DNA of 10,991 nt from an uncultured Acetobacteraceae bacterium. GTDB lineage: Bacteria; Pseudomonadota; Alphaproteobacteria; Acetobacterales; Acetobacteraceae. The stretch covers positions 1 through 10,991 of the forward strand of contig CAIMEK010000331.1 in the NCBI GenBank assembly GCA_903839965.1. Direction: 5' to 3'. Below the pieces are notes generated by a model. That model was given only the letters and a program-made list of their open reading frames with translations. It ran no database searches and was not told the DNA's origin. Of the stretch, positions 7,411 through 10,991 are shown piece after piece. The position numbers were made by a program, and so were the translations under genes. Positions within the stretch are counted from its first letter, which is position 1; the number at the start of each line of letters is the position of its first letter.

Positions 7411-8892
7411 ATGAGCAGTATCGGTTCCGGAGCGGTTGCCAACTATGCAGGCGATGCATCGTCGTTGCTCGGCCAGGTTGCGACGAGCAACGCAACCCCG
7501 GTCTCCACGCGCATCATCCGCGACCTGGTGCGCCTGAGCGATGGCGCGCTGCTGGTTGGCGTGGCGCCGCTGGCCTGCCTGCCGATCGCCGGGCCCGCGC
7601 CGACGGTGGGTTCGTTCGTGGTCGCCGGGGCGATCGGCGCGCTGGTTGCGCTGATGGTGTTTTCGCGTGCTGGCATCTACAGCCTGGCGTCGTTGCTGAC
7701 GCCGTCGCGCGGCTGGTTGCCGGGCGTGGGCGGGGTGTGCCTGGGCGCCTGCGTCGCGGCGGTCGTGCTGCTGCTGAACGGCCTGGGGGTGGCGGCGGTG
7801 GCGCAGTGGACGGCCGGCTGGCTCGTCGGCGGCGCGATCTGCCTGCTGCTGGTGCGCCTGACCGTGCGGGCGGTGCTGCGGCGCTACCAGACGCAGGGGC
7901 GGCTGGCGCGCAAGCTGGCGATTGTCGGCGTCAACGAACTGAGCGCCGCCCTGATCGGGTGCATCGACATGACCGCGCCGAACACCTCGGTGGTCGGGCT
8001 GTATGTCGAGCACGAGGAAGACGTCTCGACGAGCCAGTCCGGGTTGCCGGTGCTCGGCGGCCTGGAAGACCTCATCGTGCACACGCGCGTGCAGGCGATC
8101 GACACCATCGTGGTGGCGCTGCCGCTGGTCGAGCAGGCCCGGGTGCAGCGCATCTGCGACCGGCTGCGCGATGTTGCCTGCGACGTTTTCCTCACCGCCG
8201 ACGTGGTCGGGTTGCACCATGGCGCCTCGGCGCTGTCCGAGATCGACGGACACCCGGTGATCATGGTGCGCCAGCGCCCGCTGAAGGACTGGCAGGGCGT
8301 GCAGAAGCGCGCCTTCGACCTGGGGTTCGGCTGGCTGTTCCTGCTGCTGCTGGCGCCGGTGATGGCGATGATCGCGCTGGCCATCCGCATCGACAGCCCA
8401 GGCCCGGTGCTGTTCCGCCAGCGTCGCCTCGGTTTCAACAACAATGTCATTACGGTTTTCAAATTCCGCACGATGTATCATCACTATTCCGATCCATTGG
8501 CGAACCGGCTGACTGAGCGCAACGATCCCCGGATCACCCGGCTGGGACGCATATTGCGCCGGTTCAGCCTGGATGAGCTGCCGCAGATCTTCAACGTGCT
8601 GTCCGGCGTGATGTCGCTGGTCGGGCCGCGCCCGCACGCGCTCAACGCCAAGGCGGCCAACCGCTACTACGCCGACGTGGTGGCCGACTACGCACGGCGC
8701 CATGTGGTGAAGCCCGGCATCACCGGCTGGGCGCAGGTGAGCGGCTGGCGCGGCGAGACCACCACCGAAGAGCAGATCCGCCAGCGCGTGCTGCACGACC
8801 TCCACTACATCGAGAACTGGTCGGTGCGGTTCGACCTCAAGATCCTCTGGCTCACGTTCGTTCGTGAACTGATCAGCCGCCATGCATTCTGA
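7411..8892 (+). CDS. Undecaprenyl-phosphate sugar-1-phosphate transferase (WcaJ/AceA-type)
   Basis: A 493-residue polyprenyl-phosphate hexose-1-phosphate transferase that primes exopolysaccharide synthesis by moving a sugar-1-phosphate, commonly glucose-1-phosphate, from UDP-sugar to undecaprenyl phosphate. Four N-terminal hydrophobic segments lie at about residues 37-60, 68-92, 105-127 and 131-155. A central soluble Rossmann-like domain (~165-290) follows. The C-terminal PF02397-type catalytic domain begins with a membrane hairpin (~304-326) and carries DSPGPVLFRQRR (328-339), FKFRTM, SLDELPQ with the catalytic Asp388-Glu389 pair, SLVGPRPHA, KPGITGWAQVSGWRGET (434-450) and YIENWSVRFDLKIL. 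Length is normal for the family. The central domain reads IVGVNELS where a glycine-rich loop is usual. It overlaps the next gene by 11 bp. Priming role is firm; which sugar is inferred. Confidence 0.94.
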   Translation: MSSIGSGAVANYAGDASSLLGQVATSNATPVSTRIIRDLVRLSDGALLVGVAPLACLPIAGPAPTVGSFVVAGAIGALVALMVFSRAGIYSLASLLTPSRGWLPGVGGVCLGACVAAVVLLLNGLGVAAVAQWTAGWLVGGAICLLLVRLTVRAVLRRYQTQGRLARKLAIVGVNELSAALIGCIDMTAPNTSVVGLYVEHEEDVSTSQSGLPVLGGLEDLIVHTRVQAIDTIVVALPLVEQARVQRICDRLRDVACDVFLTADVVGLHHGASALSEIDGHPVIMVRQRPLKDWQGVQKRAFDLGFGWLFLLLLAPVMAMIALAIRIDSPGPVLFRQRRLGFNNNVITVFKFRTMYHHYSDPLANRLTERNDPRITRLGRILRRFSLDELPQIFNVLSGVMSLVGPRPHALNAKAANRYYADVVADYARRHVVKPGITGWAQVSGWRGETTTEEQIRQRVLHDLHYIENWSVRFDLKILWLTFVRELISRHAF

Positions 8893-10141
8893 GCGCAACC
8901 CGCTCCGGCGCGACGCATTGCGCGTCGTCCTGGTCAGCAACTTCTACCCGCCCAACGTGGTCGGCGGGGCCGAGATTGTGGCGGCGCAGCTGGCGCGCGA
9001 GCTGGCGGCGACCGGCGTGGACGTGACCGTGGTGACCACCTGCGGCCCGCAGGACGGCATCCGCGAGGAAGTGCAGGACGGCGTGCACGTGGTGCGCTTC
9101 TTCCCGCGCAACCTGTGGTGGAACTACGCACGCTTCCAGGCCGGCGATGCGCGCAGCCTGCCGGCCAAGCTGATATGGAACCTGCGCGACAGCTGGAACC
9201 GCGACGCGGCGCGCAAGTTCGGCGCGGTGCTCGACACCATCGCCCCCGACGTGGTGCATACGCACAACCTCAAGGGCCTGTCGCCGTCGGTGTGGGCCGA
9301 GGCGCGGCGGCGCGGCCTGCCGGTGGTGCACACGATGCACGACTACTACCTGCTGTGCAGCCGCGGCACCATGCTGCATCGCGACGGCACGCCGTGCGGC
9401 CAGCGTTGCCTGGCCTGTCTTGGCTACCGGGCCTGGTACAAGCCGCAGGCGGCGTTGGTCGACATCCTGTGCAGCCCGTCGCGGCATCTGCTGGACGTGC
9501 ACGTGAAAGCCGGTGTTGCCGCGCGGATCGGCCAGTACGTGGTGCGCAACGGCCTGATGCCGCCAACCTCCGTCGAGGCGCCCGCGAATAACGCGGTGCC
9601 GCAGCTGCTGTTCCTCGGGCAATTGCGCCGCGAGAAGGGCATCCATGTGCTGCTGGAGGCCATGCGCACGGTGCGCCGGCCGGTGCAGGTGCACATCGCC
9701 GGCCGCGGCCCGATGACCGAGGATGTGCGCCAGGCCGCTGCCGCCGATCCGCGGCTGGTGTTTCACGGCTTCCTGGCCGGCGAGGACAAGCAGCGTGCGC
9801 TGGCCGGCTGCGATGCCCTGTTGTTCCCCTCGACCTGGGCGGAGAACGCGCCGCTGGCGATCGCCGAGGCCTTCCTCAATGGCCGGCCGGTGATCGGCAG
9901 CCGCTATGGCGCCATTCCCGAGTTCGTCGCCCACGGCGACAACGGATTGCTGTTCGAGATGGGCGACCCGCTGTCGCTGGCCGCCGCGATCGACCGGATG
10001 TCGGGCGACCCGGCGCTGCGCGAGGCGTTGTCGGCGGGAGCGCGGGAGTCGGCCGGCGCATTCACCGTGCAGGCGATGACCGCAGCCTATCGCGGACTGT
10101 ACGAACGCGTGCTCGAGCAGGCGCAGGCGAGGGTGGCGTGA
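8882..10141 (+). CDS. GT4 family glycosyltransferase with Cys cluster
   Basis: A 419-residue GT-B retaining glycosyltransferase, predicted to add a sugar to the lipid-linked intermediate. The N-terminal Rossmann domain has VSNFYPPNVVGGAE, with the glycine loop near the acceptor site, then DVVHTHNLKG and HTMHDYYLLC. The C-terminal donor domain has FLGQLRREKG with Lys252 in the usual Arg/Lys phosphate-binding position, HIAGRGPM, HGFLAGEDK and WAENAPLAIAEAF, whose Glu321 and Glu329 form the EX7E motif that contacts the donor sugar. Four cysteines (159, 172, 176, 179) sit between the two domains as C-x12-C-x3-C-x2-C and may bind a metal. The ATG at 8882 lies inside the end of the preceding gene, so translation is coupled; the stop overlaps the next start. 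The donor sugar cannot be told from sequence. Confidence 0.92.
   Translation: MHSERNPLRRDALRVVLVSNFYPPNVVGGAEIVAAQLARELAATGVDVTVVTTCGPQDGIREEVQDGVHVVRFFPRNLWWNYARFQAGDARSLPAKLIWNLRDSWNRDAARKFGAVLDTIAPDVVHTHNLKGLSPSVWAEARRRGLPVVHTMHDYYLLCSRGTMLHRDGTPCGQRCLACLGYRAWYKPQAALVDILCSPSRHLLDVHVKAGVAARIGQYVVRNGLMPPTSVEAPANNAVPQLLFLGQLRREKGIHVLLEAMRTVRRPVQVHIAGRGPMTEDVRQAAAADPRLVFHGFLAGEDKQRALAGCDALLFPSTWAENAPLAIAEAFLNGRPVIGSRYGAIPEFVAHGDNGLLFEMGDPLSLAAAIDRMSGDPALREALSAGARESAGAFTVQAMTAAYRGLYERVLEQAQARVA
10129..10133 (+). promoter_or_regulatory. Ribosome binding site for the GTG-started GT gene
   Basis: GAGGG, four bases before the GTG at 10138, within the end of the preceding gene. The spacing is short but the GTGA stop-start overlap would itself support re-initiation. 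No ATG occurs in frame until 10258, which would remove the family's N-terminal strand, so GTG is the better start. Confidence 0.45.
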
Positions 10142-10991
10142 ATATCGGGTTTCCGCCTCCGCGCCGGCCGCTCAGCGTGCTGTGGACGCTGCCCTACGTG
10201 CCGTACCCGGCGACCAACGGCGGCAAGCTGCGCCAACTCGGCCTGCTGACGCAGATGGCGCGGCGGGGGCATTCCATTACGTTGCTGTGCCTGACCAAGC
10301 AGATGCCCGACGCCGCCGCCATGGCGCATCTGTCGGATTTGCTGGAACACGTGCGGGTGCTGCCGCGGCGGTCGCGCGTGGATCCGCGCACGCTGGCGCG
10401 CGCCGCCTGCTCGCTGCGGCGCCCCGCGGTGGCCACGATCAACGGGTGCGATTCGGCCTTCGCGGCGGCGTTCGCCGAGTTGCTCGAGCAGAATTTCGAT
10501 ATCGTGCAGATCGAGCATTCCTACTCGTTCGAGCCCATGGCGCGACCTTTGGCGCGGCGGGGAACGCCGTTCGTGCTCACCGAGCACAACGTCGAGTCCG
10601 ACGTGGTGCGGGCGCAGTACCACCGCCTGCCGTGGCTGCTGCGCGGGCTCGGCGCGCTGGATGCGATGCGCTGCCGGGCCTGGGAGCGCGCGGTAGTGCG
10701 GCGCGCCGCCTGCGTGGTGGCGGTGGCGGCGCAGGACGAGCCGCGCTTCGCCGCCATGGGCGCGCGCGATACCGCCCTGGTGGTGAACGCCATCGATGTC
10801 GGCGCCTATGCCCGGGTCGAGCCCGATCCCGCCAGCGCGCGCGCGCTGTTCCTCGGCAATTACGAATACGCGCCCAACACCGACGCGGTCGTCGACACGG
10901 ACTCCGGTGCGGTGCTCGTCGCCGGACGCCCCATCGAGCGGGGCATCGGTGTGATCTTGGTGCAGCCGTCATCCGTGGCCAGCAGCACGGC
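10138..10991 (+). CDS. Glycosyltransferase, group 1 / PEP-CTERM-associated-like (3' partial)
   Basis: The frame stays open to the window edge, giving 284 codons of a gene cut at its 3' end. The GTG start overlaps the upstream stop in GTGA. The visible part is the N-terminal GT-B domain of the family often annotated as sugar transferase, PEP-CTERM/EpsH1-system associated: LPYVPYPATNGGKLRQLGLL near the start, RRGHSITLLCL, DIVQIEHSY, TEHNVESDVVRAQY, a helical RLPWLLRG segment, VVAVAAQDEPRF, VVNAID, and LFLGNYEYAPNTDAV at about 10846-10893. The donor-binding domain with its EX7E motif would come next. After DAV the frame reads VDTDSGAVLVAGRP and so on, not the expected W and helix of this family, so the last ~95 bases may not belong to the same gene. 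It is likely the third glycosyltransferase of the operon. Identity is good; the 3' end is suspect. Confidence 0.8.
   Translation, partial: MNIGFPPPRRPLSVLWTLPYVPYPATNGGKLRQLGLLTQMARRGHSITLLCLTKQMPDAAAMAHLSDLLEHVRVLPRRSRVDPRTLARAACSLRRPAVATINGCDSAFAAAFAELLEQNFDIVQIEHSYSFEPMARPLARRGTPFVLTEHNVESDVVRAQYHRLPWLLRGLGALDAMRCRAWERAVVRRAACVVAVAAQDEPRFAAMGARDTALVVNAIDVGAYARVEPDPASARALFLGNYEYAPNTDAVVDTDSGAVLVAGRPIERGIGVILVQPSSVASST
10894..10991. other. Terminal segment not matching the glycosyltransferase family
   Basis: The last ~98 bases keep the reading frame open but do not continue the GT-B fold as expected. None of the six frames here gives a product I recognise, and at least one minus-strand frame is also fully open. 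It may be the edge of another element, a recombination scar, a chimeric assembly end, or a divergent stretch of the same gene. Confidence 0.35.

Noticed and set aside
7261..8940. A 559-codon minus-strand open frame opposite the priming transferase
   Set aside because: Same antisense shadow effect; composition is rich in Arg, His, Gln and Ala, with no motif, and the plus-strand gene has all its catalytic motifs.

Overview
The window is a dense, all-forward-strand, high-GC stretch in which the last part of a non-ribosomal peptide synthetase (NRPS) assembly line runs directly into an exopolysaccharide or lipid-linked glycan biosynthesis block. Strong G/C preference at third codon positions, Gram-negative style gene families and an undecaprenyl-phosphate hexose-1-phosphate transferase with a GPRPHA..AKAANRYY signature suggest a proteobacterium. 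From memory of the AceA/PssY-type enzymes I lean to an alphaproteobacterium (Acetobacteraceae or Rhizobiales-like), with low confidence in the taxon. Both ends are cut inside genes. No RNA gene, insertion sequence or CRISPR array is visible.

Layout: (1) 1-2145, 3' part of an NRPS gene: end of a condensation domain, a full adenylation domain, a peptidyl carrier domain and a basic or alanine-rich tail. (2) 2167-6201, a complete terminal NRPS with C-A-PCP-TE; its thioesterase has Cys in place of the usual Ser nucleophile. (3) 6202-6404, a 203-bp gap with a small hairpin and a doubtful 57-codon ORF. (4) 6405-7397, a GT2 glycosyltransferase of the rhamnosyltransferase type. (5) 7411-8892, a WcaJ/AceA-type polyprenyl-phosphate sugar-phosphate transferase that starts glycan assembly on the lipid carrier. 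(6) 8882-10141, a GT4 glycosyltransferase with a four-Cys cluster. (7) 10138 to the end, the N-terminal part of a second GT4-like glycosyltransferase whose last ~95 bases no longer look like that family.

The two NRPS proteins probably act in series. Module n (protein 1) hands its chain to module n+1 (protein 2), which releases the product with its TE. Both adenylation domains read out almost the same glycine-like pocket code, so the released end of the peptide may be Gly-Gly or two other small residues. Spacings of 21, 203, 13, -11 and -4 bp on one strand fit a single transcription unit. The most interesting inference is that the peptide and the glycan belong to one product (a glycopeptide, a glycolipopeptide, or a peptide-decorated polysaccharide), with the Cys-type TE possibly doing something other than simple hydrolysis. 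This is inference from gene order and one active-site residue, not demonstrated by the sequence.
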